Source: Mesorhizobium sp. L-8-3
Lineage (GTDB): Bacteria > Pseudomonadota > Alphaproteobacteria > Rhizobiales > Rhizobiaceae
Length of the DNA stretch: 64,000 nucleotides
Assembly: GCF_016756615.1 (NCBI RefSeq)
Contig: NZ_AP023262.1
Span: 4,961,501-5,025,500 of the forward strand
Direction: 5' to 3'
The translations under genes and the position numbers were made by a program. Positions 56,669 to 64,000 of this stretch are shown piece after piece. The notes under the pieces were generated by a model. It worked only from the letters and a program-made list of their open reading frames with translations. It made no database searches and had not been told where the DNA came from. How positions within the stretch are numbered: position 1 is the first letter of the stretch; each line of letters starts with the position of its first letter.

Positions 56669-59131
56669 ATGCCGGCTTTCTCGCAAGGCCTCGAAAAGGC
56701 GCTTCATCAGGCACTCACCCTTGCCAATGAGCGTCACCACGAATACGCGACCCTCGAGCATCTCCTGCTCGCGCTGATCGACGACAACGATGCGTCGGCG
56801 GTCATGCGCGCGTGCAACGTCGATCTCGACGAACTCAAGCAAACCGTCCTGACCTACATCGACACCGAACTCGACAATCTGGTCACGGGCTACGATGAGG
56901 ATTCCAAGCCGACCGCCGGGTTCCAGCGCGTTATCCAGCGCGCGGTCATCCATGTGCAGTCGTCGGGCCGGGAAGAGGTGTCCGGCGCCAATGTGCTCGT
57001 CGCCATCTTCGCGGAGCGCGAGAGCCACGCCGCCTATTTCCTCCAGGAACAGCAGATGACGCGCTACGACGCGGTCAACTACATTTCCCACGGCATCGCC
57101 AAGCGTCCCGGCGCCAGCGAAAGCCGTACGCCCCGTGGCGCCGAGGAAGACCAGTCCAGCCAGGGCAACGGTGAAGCGGCGGAAGACAACGGCAAGAAGA
57201 AGCCGCAGGACGCGCTTTCCGCCTACTGCGTCAATCTCAACCAGAAGGCCAAGTCCGGCCGCATCGACCCGCTGATCGGTCGCGAGTCCGAGATCAGCCG
57301 TACCATCCAGGTGTTGTGCCGCCGCTCGAAGAACAATCCGCTCTATGTCGGCGATCCCGGCGTCGGCAAGACGGCGATCGCCGAGGGGCTGGCAAAGCGG
57401 ATCGTCGAAGGCGACGTGCCCGAGGTGCTCGCCGGCGCGACCATTTTCGCGCTGGACATGGGCACGCTGCTCGCCGGCACCCGCTATCGTGGCGATTTCG
57501 AGGAGCGGCTGAAGCAGGTCGTCAAGGAGCTCGAGGATTATCCGGGCGCGGTTCTGTTCATCGACGAGATTCATACTGTGATCGGCGCCGGCGCGACGTC
57601 GGGCGGCGCCATGGATGCATCGAACCTGCTGAAGCCGGCCCTGTCCTCCGGTGCGATCCGCTGCATCGGCTCGACCACCTACAAGGAGTTCCGCCAGTTC
57701 TTCGAGAAGGACAGGGCGCTCGTACGCCGCTTCCAGAAGATCGACGTCAACGAGCCGTCGGTGGTCGACGCCATCGAAATCATGAAGGGTCTGAAGCCCT
57801 ATTACGAGGACTTCCACAAGGTCCGCTACACCAACGACGCGATCAAGGCGGCGGTGGAGCTTTCGGCGCGCTATATCAGCGACCGCAAGCTGCCGGACAA
57901 GGCGATCGACGTGATCGACGAAACCGGCGCTTCGCAAATGCTGTTGCCGGAAGGCAAGCGCAAGAAGACGATCAGCGTCAAGGAAATCGAGGCCACCATC
58001 GCCACCATGGCGCGCATTCCGCCGAAGACGGTCTCGGCGGACGACGAGAAGGTGCTCGCCGGGCTGGAAGATGAACTGCGGCGCGTCGTCTACGGGCAGG
58101 ACACCGCCATCAGCGCGCTCGCTTCCGCGATCAAGCTCGCCCGTGCCGGCCTGCGCGAACCGGAGAAGCCCATCGGGTGCTACCTGTTCTCCGGCCCCAC
58201 CGGTGTCGGCAAGACCGAGGTTGCCAAGCAGCTCGCCGCCTCGCTCGGAGTCGAGCTTCTGCGCTTCGACATGTCGGAATATATGGAGCGCCACACCGTC
58301 AGCCGGCTGATCGGCGCGCCTCCCGGCTATGTCGGCTTCGACCAGGGCGGCCTGCTGACGGATGGCGTCGACCAGCACCCGCATTGCGTGCTGCTGCTCG
58401 ACGAGATCGAAAAGGCGCATCCCGATCTGTTCAACATCCTCCTGCAGGTCATGGATCACGGCAAGCTGACGGATCACAACGGCAAGCAGATCGACTTCCG
58501 TAACGTAATCCTGATCATGACCACGAATGCGGGCGCCTCCGAGATGGCCAAGGCTGCGATAGGCTTCGGCTCGTCGAAGCGGGAGGGCGACGACATGGAG
58601 GCGATCAACCGGCTGTTCACGCCGGAGTTCCGCAACCGTCTCGACGCGATCATTCCCTTCGGGTCGCTCCCGGTTCCGGTCGTTCACCAGGTCGTTCAGA
58701 AATTCGTCATGCAACTCGAAGCCCAGCTGTCGGAGCGCGGCGTCACCTTCGACCTGTCGCCGGATGCCGTCGCCTGGCTCGCCGAGAAGGGTTACGACGA
58801 GCGCATGGGCGCGCGGCCGCTCGCCCGCGTCATCCAGGAGCACATCAAGAAGCCGCTGGCGGAAGAGGTCCTGTTTGGCAAGCTCAAGAAGGGCGGCACG
58901 GTCCGCGTCACGATCGAGACGAAGGAGACCGGTGAAACCGGCCTCAAGCTGGAAACGATCGCCGACGAGGTTCCGGTGAAGCCGAAGAAGGAAGAGCCGA
59001 AGAAGGATCCGGCGCCGCGCCGCGCGGCCGCAAAGAAAACGGCCAAGAAGGCCGTTGCGCAGAAGCCAAGACCCGGGGGCAGGGACGGTGCTAAGCGCAG
59101 CCTCGTCCCACAGCTGCCCCGTAAGGGCTGA
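56669..59131 (+). CDS. clpA: ATP-dependent Clp protease ATP-binding subunit ClpA
   Basis: An 820-residue AAA+ unfoldase of the ClpAP protease. It has the N-terminal Clp repeats (residues 1-145), which bind ClpS, and two ATPase modules with Walker [10 protein letters not shown] (about 228) and GPTGVGKTE (about 509). The IGF-loop for ClpP docking is recognisable as [11 protein letters not shown] near 630. The tail after about 770 is a Lys/Ala/Pro-rich extension, common in rhizobial ClpA. GTGAGG lies eight bases before the ATG, and clpS is just upstream. Confidence 0.96.
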   Translation: MPAFSQGLEKALHQALTLANERHHEYATLEHLLLALIDDNDASAVMRACNVDLDELKQTVLTYIDTELDNLVTGYDEDSKPTAGFQRVIQRAVIHVQSSGREEVSGANVLVAIFAERESHAAYFLQEQQMTRYDAVNYISHGIAKRPGASESRTPRGAEEDQSSQGNGEAAEDNGKKKPQDALSAYCVNLNQKAKSGRIDPLIGRESEISRTIQVLCRRSKNNPLYVGDPGVGKTAIAEGLAKRIVEGDVPEVLAGATIFALDMGTLLAGTRYRGDFEERLKQVVKELEDYPGAVLFIDEIHTVIGAGATSGGAMDASNLLKPALSSGAIRCIGSTTYKEFRQFFEKDRALVRRFQKIDVNEPSVVDAIEIMKGLKPYYEDFHKVRYTNDAIKAAVELSARYISDRKLPDKAIDVIDETGASQMLLPEGKRKKTISVKEIEATIATMARIPPKTVSADDEKVLAGLEDELRRVVYGQDTAISALASAIKLARAGLREPEKPIGCYLFSGPTGVGKTEVAKQLAASLGVELLRFDMSEYMERHTVSRLIGAPPGYVGFDQGGLLTDGVDQHPHCVLLLDEIEKAHPDLFNILLQVMDHGKLTDHNGKQIDFRNVILIMTTNAGASEMAKAAIGFGSSKREGDDMEAINRLFTPEFRNRLDAIIPFGSLPVPVVHQVVQKFVMQLEAQLSERGVTFDLSPDAVAWLAEKGYDERMGARPLARVIQEHIKKPLAEEVLFGKLKKGGTVRVTIETKETGETGLKLETIADEVPVKPKKEEPKKDPAPRRAAAKKTAKKAVAQKPRPGGRDGAKRSLVPQLPRKG

Positions 59132-59150
59132 GAGAGGTTCCGGTCAGGTC

Positions 59151-59175
59151 AAGGCCCCGGCAACGGGGCCTTTCC
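59151..59175 (+). terminator. Probable terminator of clpS-clpA
   Basis: A nine-base-pair stem (59151-59159 with 59164-59172, loop GCAA) 20 bases past clpA, followed by only a short T-run. Likely but weaker than the other terminators here. Confidence 0.62.
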
Positions 59176-59288
59176 ACTTGGCGGCAGCCCTCGGTTGGCT
59201 GGCCCCCGGGATCCACCATCGTGGCGCAACATATCGCCTGGGCCGGGCGCTGACTCGGGGTTCTTTCCCGTGTTAAGCGCAGGAGCGC

Positions 59289-60032
59289 ATGCCTGAAGTC
59301 GAACCATCCTTTCCCCCGAGCTTCGATCTGCACTGGACCTGGTTCCGGCGCGGGGTTCGGGCGTCGGTGTCCATTCCCGGCCTGATCCTGACCAGTGCCT
59401 TCGTGGGCTTCGCCGGTCTTGCCAAGGACGCTGGCCTCGGCCTCGGCGAGACGGTCTTCATGGTCGCCGTCGTGTGGGCCTTGCCGGCGAAGGTGGTGCT
59501 GATCGGCGCTGTCTTGTCCGGCAGCTCTGTCTGGGGCGCGGCCTTCGCCGTGGCGCTTTCTTCCGTCCGGCTGATGCCGATGGTGGTCGCCCTGGTTCCC
59601 GAGATGCGCGGGCCGCGGACGCCGAGATGGGTGCTCTACGCGCTCTCGCATTTCGTCGCCGTCACCTCCTGGGTCCTTGCGATGGACCAGTTGCGCCACG
59701 TGCCGCGGGATCTGCGCACGACCTACTATGCCGGGCTGGGCGGGACGCTCGTGCTCGCCAACATGGTCGTGGTCGCGGTCGTGTTCTCGATCGCGGGAAG
59801 CTTGCCGCCGCTCGTTTCCGCGGCGCTGCTGCTCCTGACGCCGATGTATTTCCTCACCTCGCTCTGGGGATCCGCCAGGGAAAGGGCAGGGCATGTCGCT
59901 ATGGCGATCGGCCTCGTGCTGGGACCGCTGTTCCACATACTGCTGCCCGGCTTCGACCTGCTCGCCGCCGGCGTGATCGGCGGCGGTGCGGCGTATGCCT
60001 TTCACCTCGCTGCCCGGCCGAAGGCGTCATGA
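59289..60032 (+). CDS. azlC: AzlC-family branched-chain amino acid exporter, large subunit
   Basis: A 247-residue membrane protein with about six hydrophobic helices and the AzlC features: RRGVRASVSIPGLILTSAFVGFA at the start, then ALSSVRLMPM and YFLTSLWGSAR. With AzlD it forms a small two-protein exporter of branched-chain or related amino acids. The start has AGGAG about six bases upstream. Its stop overlaps the azlD start. Confidence 0.9.
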   Translation: MPEVEPSFPPSFDLHWTWFRRGVRASVSIPGLILTSAFVGFAGLAKDAGLGLGETVFMVAVVWALPAKVVLIGAVLSGSSVWGAAFAVALSSVRLMPMVVALVPEMRGPRTPRWVLYALSHFVAVTSWVLAMDQLRHVPRDLRTTYYAGLGGTLVLANMVVVAVVFSIAGSLPPLVSAALLLLTPMYFLTSLWGSARERAGHVAMAIGLVLGPLFHILLPGFDLLAAGVIGGGAAYAFHLAARPKAS

Positions 60033-60382
60033 TGACCTTCGATGCCCTCGACGCCTGGTGGTGGCCCTTTCTCTTCATCCTGATCGCGGGCTGGCTGGCC
60101 ACCGACGCATGGCGATTTCTCGGCGTGTATTTCGGCGGGCGGATTTCGGAGGGGGCGGGCTTGCTCGTTCTGGTCCGCGCCGTTGCCACGGCACTGGTGG
60201 CAGCGGTGATCGGAAACCTGATCGTGTTCCCGTCAGGCGTGCTGGCCGCGGCGCCGCTCGCCCTGCGTGTCGGGGCGGCGGCAGCCGGGTTCGTCGCTTA
60301 TCTGTGGCTCGGCAAACGAATCCTCGCAGGCATCGTGGTCGCGGAGGTCGTGCTCGTCGCCGGATTGATGCTCGGTGCCTGA
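60029..60382 (+). CDS. azlD: AzlD-family small subunit
   Basis: A 117-residue protein with about four hydrophobic helices, the AzlD partner of AzlC (features WPFLFILIAGWLATDAWRFLGV and the Ala-rich RAVATALVAAVIGN). The start overlaps the azlC stop (ATGA), and a second ATG follows at once. It converges with the HIT gene. Confidence 0.87.
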   Translation: MMTFDALDAWWWPFLFILIAGWLATDAWRFLGVYFGGRISEGAGLLVLVRAVATALVAAVIGNLIVFPSGVLAAAPLALRVGAAAAGFVAYLWLGKRILAGIVVAEVVLVAGLMLGA

Positions 60383-60472
60383 CGGCCTGCGCCGCGATTT
60401 CTGGCGCGCGGCCGATTTCCCCACCGATGGCGCGGGGCACGACCGTTGGCGACCTGTTTCCCTGAAAGGACG

Positions 60473-60904
60473 TCAGGCCTCGGAGAGTGCTGCCCTGATC
60501 CGCTCGGCATTGGCCGCGAGCACTTCGGGCTTTTCCATCTGGCCGGTATGGGGCTTCAGCGCCACGCCCTCGAAGCGGGGCAGGATATGGACATGGAGAT
60601 GGAACACCACCTGTCCGCCGGCCTGCTCGTTGAACTGCTGGACGGTGACGCCATCGGCCGAAAACGCCTTCTTGACGGCGCGCGCCAACCTCTGCGTGGT
60701 CCTGGCAACGGCTGCAAGGCTATCCTGCTCGACGTCGAGGATGTTGCGCGACGGCTTCTTCGGGATGACGAGGCAATGACCGTCGCCGCGTGGCATGATG
60801 TCCATGAAGGCGAAGGTGTCCGTGTCCTCGTAGAGCTTGTGAGCGGGCAACTCGCCGCGCAGGATTTTCGCAAAGACGTTGTTGGTGTCGTAGGCAGCGG
60901 TCAT
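60473..60904 (-). CDS. HIT-family protein (Hint-like)
   Basis: A 143-residue HIT-domain protein. The catalytic histidine triad is VVFHLHVHILP (residues about 99-109); the N-terminal part has FAKILRGELPAHKLYEDTDTFAFMDI. It hydrolyses nucleoside phosphoramidates or AMP-linked substrates; the natural substrate is unknown. GAGGG precedes the ATG by about six bases. The open extension upstream shows no similarity and was excluded. Confidence 0.92.
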   Translation of the reverse strand: MTAAYDTNNVFAKILRGELPAHKLYEDTDTFAFMDIMPRGDGHCLVIPKKPSRNILDVEQDSLAAVARTTQRLARAVKKAFSADGVTVQQFNEQAGGQVVFHLHVHILPRFEGVALKPHTGQMEKPEVLAANAERIRAALSEA

Positions 60905-60980
60905 CGTGTCCCTCGTCGTTTCGTGCCCGGCGGTGTTCACCGGCGCAGGCGGTCCCAGTGTCGAAGATGGCGGCCCGCCG

Positions 60981-62198
60981 TCAAGCCGTTCCCTCGTCCT
61001 TGCGGAACGGTCCGTGCCCCTCCAGATAGGCGCCCATTCGCGCAACGTCCCGGCGCTCGGCGACGAGATAGTCCGCGACTGCCTTGCGCAGTCCGGGATG
61101 GGCGATGTAGTGCGCCGACTGCACCGTCACGGGCAGATAGCCGCGGGCGAGCTTGTGCTCGCCTTGCGCACCGGCCTCGACCACCTTCAGTTTCCTTTCG
61201 ATCGCGAAATCGATCGCCTGGTGGTAGCACACCTCGAAATGCAGGAACGGATGATCCTCGATGCATCCCCAGTTGCGGCCGTAAAGAGCCTCCGACCCGA
61301 TGAAGTTGATGGCGCCGGCAATGTAGCGTCCATTTCGCCTGGCCATGACGAGCAGGACGTCGTCGGCCATACGCTCGCCGATCAGTGAGAAGAAGCGCCG
61401 ATTGAGATAGGGCCGGCCCCATTTGCGCCCGCCCGTGTCCATGTAGAAGGCAAAGAAGTCGTCCCATAAGGCTTCGGTGATATCGGCCCCCGTGAGCCGG
61501 TCGATCGTGATGCCATCGGCCACGGCCTTGCGCCGCTCGGCCTTCAGCGCCTTGCGCTTGCGCGAGGCAAGGGAGGCCAGGAAGTCGTCGTAGCTTCCAT
61601 ATCCTTCGTTGAAGAAGTGGAACTGCTGGTCGTTGCGCACGAGGTAGCCGGCTGCGTCCAGTGCCGTCATGTCGGCCTCCTGCGCGAAGGTCACATGCGC
61701 GGACGATACGCCGAGGCGGTCGGTCACCATCTTCAGGCCGGTGGCGAGGGCCGCGCGCAGGCTGCCGGCGTCGCCGTCGGAAGCGACCAGCAGGCGAGGG
61801 CCGGTCACCGGCGTGAACGGGACGGAGACTTGCAGCTTCGGATAATACTGCCCGCCGGCCCGTTCGAGTGCATCGGCCCAGCCATGGTCGAACACATATT
61901 CGCCTTGACTGTGGGACTTGGCATAACAGGGCACCGCACCGACAAGCCTTCCGTCCGACGTCTCCAGCCTCAGATGGTGGCCCTGCCATCCTGCACGGGC
62001 GACAGCGCAGCCGGATTCTTCCAGCGCGGTCAGAAAATCAAATGAAAGAAAAGGGTTGTAGTAGTTCTGTGAACTGATTTTCGAGGTTCCTGCGAGCGAT
62101 TCCCATTCGCTCCTGCGGAAGGCGCCAATGCTGGTGGCGGCTCGGATGGCATAAGCGCCATCCGCTTCCGGTCGTGCGGCTTCGGTCCCGTTACCCAT
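60981..62198 (-). CDS. GNAT/FemAB-like N-acyltransferase (DUF482/COG3146)
   Basis: A 405-residue protein of the COG3146/DUF482 group, two GNAT-like folds as in FemABX enzymes. Visible traits are NYYNPFLSFDFLTALEESGC, PCYAKSHSQGEYVFDHGWADA, VRNDQQFHFFN, the Lys/Arg-rich SRKRKALKAERRKA and GAINFIGSEALYGRNWGC followed by LHFEVCYHQAIDFAI. It is predicted cytoplasmic. The acceptor is unknown; peptidoglycan or amino-acid conjugates are possible. It stands before the HIT gene on the same strand. Confidence 0.85.
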   Translation of the reverse strand: MGNGTEAARPEADGAYAIRAATSIGAFRRSEWESLAGTSKISSQNYYNPFLSFDFLTALEESGCAVARAGWQGHHLRLETSDGRLVGAVPCYAKSHSQGEYVFDHGWADALERAGGQYYPKLQVSVPFTPVTGPRLLVASDGDAGSLRAALATGLKMVTDRLGVSSAHVTFAQEADMTALDAAGYLVRNDQQFHFFNEGYGSYDDFLASLASRKRKALKAERRKAVADGITIDRLTGADITEALWDDFFAFYMDTGGRKWGRPYLNRRFFSLIGERMADDVLLVMARRNGRYIAGAINFIGSEALYGRNWGCIEDHPFLHFEVCYHQAIDFAIERKLKVVEAGAQGEHKLARGYLPVTVQSAHYIAHPGLRKAVADYLVAERRDVARMGAYLEGHGPFRKDEGTA

Positions 62199-62249
62199 GG
62201 CGTTTACTTACGTCTCGTTCCGCAATGCGCAAGGCCGGCACGATCACCT

Positions 62250-62972
62250 TCATGCGACGCGCGCCGGTTCAAATCCTTCGAACGTCATCTGGTCGGCCTC
62301 GGCGAAGGTCTTGTCGACCATCGGCTGGTCGCGCACCGTCCAGGTGATGACAGGCATCGCCAGCCTTTCGCGCACGAAGGTGACGAACGGGTTGGGCAGA
62401 TGGACGACGCTGTAGGAGACGAAGGAGATGCCGTTGGCGAGCATGGAGAAATGGGCCTCGATCTCGTGCGGCTTGTCTCCCCAGGCGGTGAGACCGGCCG
62501 GAATTCCCGACGCCTGCGTCGGGAACTCGCGGATCAGCCAGTGGTCGAAGGACATGATCGCCACCTCGCCCTTGTAGTTGCGCAGCGCCGCGGCGACCTT
62601 GGCGACCAAGCCCGCATCCTTGCCGGGAATGCCCTTGAGCTCGATGACGAGGGGCACGCGCCCGCGAACCAGCGACAGCAGTTCGCCCAGCGTCGGCACA
62701 TGGTCCGCGGTTCCGCCGACACGCAGTGCGCCGAACTCGGCCGCCGTGCGCTGCCACACATAGCCTTCCGTGCCGGTCAGGCGCCTGAGGTCGTTGTCGT
62801 GGAAGACGACCACCTCGTCGTCGAGCGTGAGATGCACGTCACATTCGATCGCGTAACCGCGTTCGGCTGCGGCCTCGAAGGCCGAGAGCGTGTTCTCCCA
62901 GCGCGCCTTGTTCATGTCGTGGAAGCCGCGATGGGCGACCGGCGTCTTCGTCAGCCAGGAAATGTCGCGCAT
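62250..62972 (-). CDS. Glycerophosphodiester phosphodiesterase
   Basis: A 240-residue GDPD-family TIM-barrel enzyme that frees glycerol-3-phosphate from phospholipid head groups. Its catalytic elements are VAHRGFHD (first His and Arg), AIECDVHLTLDDEVVVFHDNDL (Glu-Asp and second His) and VIELKG. There is no signal peptide. AGGA precedes the ATG, and RidA ends seven bases upstream, so the two are co-transcribed. The longer open frame overlaps ridA in a different frame. Confidence 0.93.
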   Translation of the reverse strand: MRDISWLTKTPVAHRGFHDMNKARWENTLSAFEAAAERGYAIECDVHLTLDDEVVVFHDNDLRRLTGTEGYVWQRTAAEFGALRVGGTADHVPTLGELLSLVRGRVPLVIELKGIPGKDAGLVAKVAAALRNYKGEVAIMSFDHWLIREFPTQASGIPAGLTAWGDKPHEIEAHFSMLANGISFVSYSVVHLPNPFVTFVRERLAMPVITWTVRDQPMVDKTFAEADQMTFEGFEPARVA

Positions 62973-62979
62973 GGCGGTC

Positions 62980-63444
62980 CTACTCGAACTCGATGATGGC
63001 TTCGATCTCGACCGGTGCATTGAGCGGGAGGGCGGCGGTGCCGACGGCCGAACGCGCATGCTTGCCCTGCTCGCCGAGCGCGGCAACCAGGAAGTCGGAG
63101 GCACCGTTGGCGACGAGGTGCTGCTCGACGAAGTCCTTCGTGGACGCGACGAAGACCGTGATCTTGACCACGCGCACGATTTTTTCGAGATCGCCAAGAG
63201 CGGCCTTGGCCTGGGCAAGGATGTTGATTGCGCAATATTTGGCGGCCTCCTTGCCGGCTTCCACGTCGACGTCGCGCCCCAGGAGCCCTGTCGAGGAAAG
63301 CTTTCCGTCCTTGAAAGGAAGCTGCCCGGCCGTCAGGAGCAGATTGCCGGAGCGCATGAAGGGAACATAGTTGGCGGCAGGGGCAGCAGCGGCCGGCAGC
63401 GTCACGCCGAGATCTGCCAGGCGGGTTTCGATCGTTTGGGCCAT
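62980..63444 (-). CDS. RidA family protein
   Basis: A 154-residue RidA/YjgF-family protein. These remove reactive enamine/imine intermediates of PLP enzymes. Visible family segments are YVPFMRSGNLLLTAGQLPF, CAINILAQAKAALGDLEKIVRVVKITVFV and the late SAVGTAALPLNAPVEIEAI. The conserved arginine before the SAVG/VEI end is Ala-Arg-Ser (HARSAVG), as in the Rid2-like group. It is longer than classical RidA (about 130). It is divergent from eipB. Confidence 0.9.
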   Translation of the reverse strand: MAQTIETRLADLGVTLPAAAAPAANYVPFMRSGNLLLTAGQLPFKDGKLSSTGLLGRDVDVEAGKEAAKYCAINILAQAKAALGDLEKIVRVVKITVFVASTKDFVEQHLVANGASDFLVAALGEQGKHARSAVGTAALPLNAPVEIEAIIEFE

Positions 63445-63582
63445 GATGCGGTCCTTGTTCGGGGTGGGATGGCGAGAAGCGGGGAAGGTGCTATTTTTGC
63501 CTCGCTTCCGCCACGACTTTTTTTATTGTGGCCTATCGATCATCGCGGCCTGATGAAAGGCCGTGCTTCCGGAGTTTTCCTG

Positions 63583-64000
63583 ATGCGCTTGAAGCGCCTT
63601 GTCCTGCTTGCCCTGGCCTCTCCGTCGCTGCTCGTAATCCAGCCCGCTTTGTCGGCGCCGATTCTCGCGCCTCATCGCGCCGTCTACGATCTCATTCTCG
63701 ACAAGGCTTCGGACCGCTCGGGGATCACCGGAATAGCCGGACGCATGGTCTACGAGTTCAACGGCTCGCCCTGCGAAGGCTATACCGTGAAGTTCCGGTT
63801 CGTCACCAAGATGGACACGCGCGATGTCTCGCGGCTTACCGACCAGCAGACGACGACTTTCGAAGATGGTGCCGGCAAGTCCTTCAATTTCGTCACGAAA
63901 TCCTTCGTGGACCAGAATCCCGATCGCGAGGTGAAGGGCTCGGCCCACATCGAGCCGTCCGGAGTGCGGGTCGACCTGGAAAAACCCGACAGGAACATGC
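63583..64000 (+). CDS. eipB: EipB-like cell-envelope integrity protein (DUF1849), N-terminal part
   Basis: The gene runs off the right edge; 139 codons are visible without a stop. A signal peptide (LVLLALASPSLLVIQPALSA-PIL) leads into LAPHRAVYDLILDKASDRSG, GITGIAGRMVYEFNGSPCEGYTVKFRF and a beta-rich continuation. This is the DUF1849/EipB family, periplasmic beta-spiral proteins needed for envelope stability in Brucella. GGAG lies about twelve bases before ATG 63583; an in-frame ATG at 63553 has no ribosome-binding site. Confidence 0.87.
   Translation, partial: MRLKRLVLLALASPSLLVIQPALSAPILAPHRAVYDLILDKASDRSGITGIAGRMVYEFNGSPCEGYTVKFRFVTKMDTRDVSRLTDQQTTTFEDGAGKSFNFVTKSFVDQNPDREVKGSAHIEPSGVRVDLEKPDRNM

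Noticed and set aside
56564-58843. 759-codon minus-strand open frame opposite clpA
   Set aside because: Shadow of clpA; no recognisable motifs or start signals.
62262-62280. GGTTCAAATCC, resembling a tRNA T-loop
   Set aside because: It encodes the conserved C-terminus of the phosphodiesterase on the other strand and no acceptor or anticodon stem can be formed around it.

Overview
The window looks like chromosomal DNA of an alphaproteobacterium of the Hyphomicrobiales (Rhizobiales), probably a Mesorhizobium/Aminobacter-like Phyllobacteriaceae. This rests on high GC, on rhizobial families (DUF3572, DUF6105, DUF1489, EipB/DUF1849, phasin, ATP12) and on familiar synteny: divK-pleD-...-rpmG-MFS-Nudix-DUF983-rnr-topA-dprA-plsY-pyrC'-pyrB, ruvX-UPF0173-gatC-gatA, and clpS-clpA. 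No tRNA, rRNA, CRISPR array or intact insertion sequence was seen.

Layout. 1-6160: end of a hydroxylase gene, a DCC-family gene, a probable crcB remnant, an RluA-type pseudouridine synthase, an EamA transporter, ATP12, and a sodium/solute symporter whose DUF4212 partner is broken. 6234-9952: glnB-glnA with a sigma-54-type promoter, divergent from the NAD(P)HX repair gene. 9952-15027: a large secreted CxxCH protein, dinB with a LexA-type box, a GNAT gene, a HAD hydrolase and DUF3572. 15160-18306: divK-pleD, a truncated REP-associated transposase, an anti-Shine-Dalgarno sRNA on the minus strand, and rpmG. 18409-29934: a long minus-strand housekeeping run from MFS to pyrB. 30201-32357: an AidB-like acyl-CoA dehydrogenase and a frameshifted secreted protein.

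32846-43277 is the accessory highlight: a four-gene, translationally coupled plus-strand operon behind an AT-rich, near-consensus promoter. It encodes (A) a trypsin / NUC1 endonuclease / subtilisin triple fusion, (B) a trypsin-like protease, (C) a trypsin-like protease fused to a P-loop-like region, and (D) a large STAND-type NTPase. The parts suggest a sensor NTPase, a proteolytic relay and a caged nuclease, so a biological-conflict (anti-phage or programmed-death) system. That function is inferred, not shown.

43609-64000: DUF6105, ruvX, UPF0173, gatC-GNAT-gatA, YdcF, DUF599, a 43-residue membrane protein, sdaA, DUF1489, a VWA-like protein, a J-domain protein, a D,D-carboxypeptidase with SPOR domain, phasin, clpS-clpA, azlCD, HIT, a GNAT/FemAB-like enzyme, GDPD, RidA and the start of eipB.

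The sRNA and the phasin gene, 37 kb apart, carry a nearly identical 15-bp palindrome of the TGC-N3-GCA type over their promoters, which points to shared control by a PhaR-like regulator of polyhydroxybutyrate storage. Several genes (crcB, the DUF4212 subunit, the secreted protein at 31849, the RAYT transposase) are remnants or have frame breaks, either real decay or sequence error.
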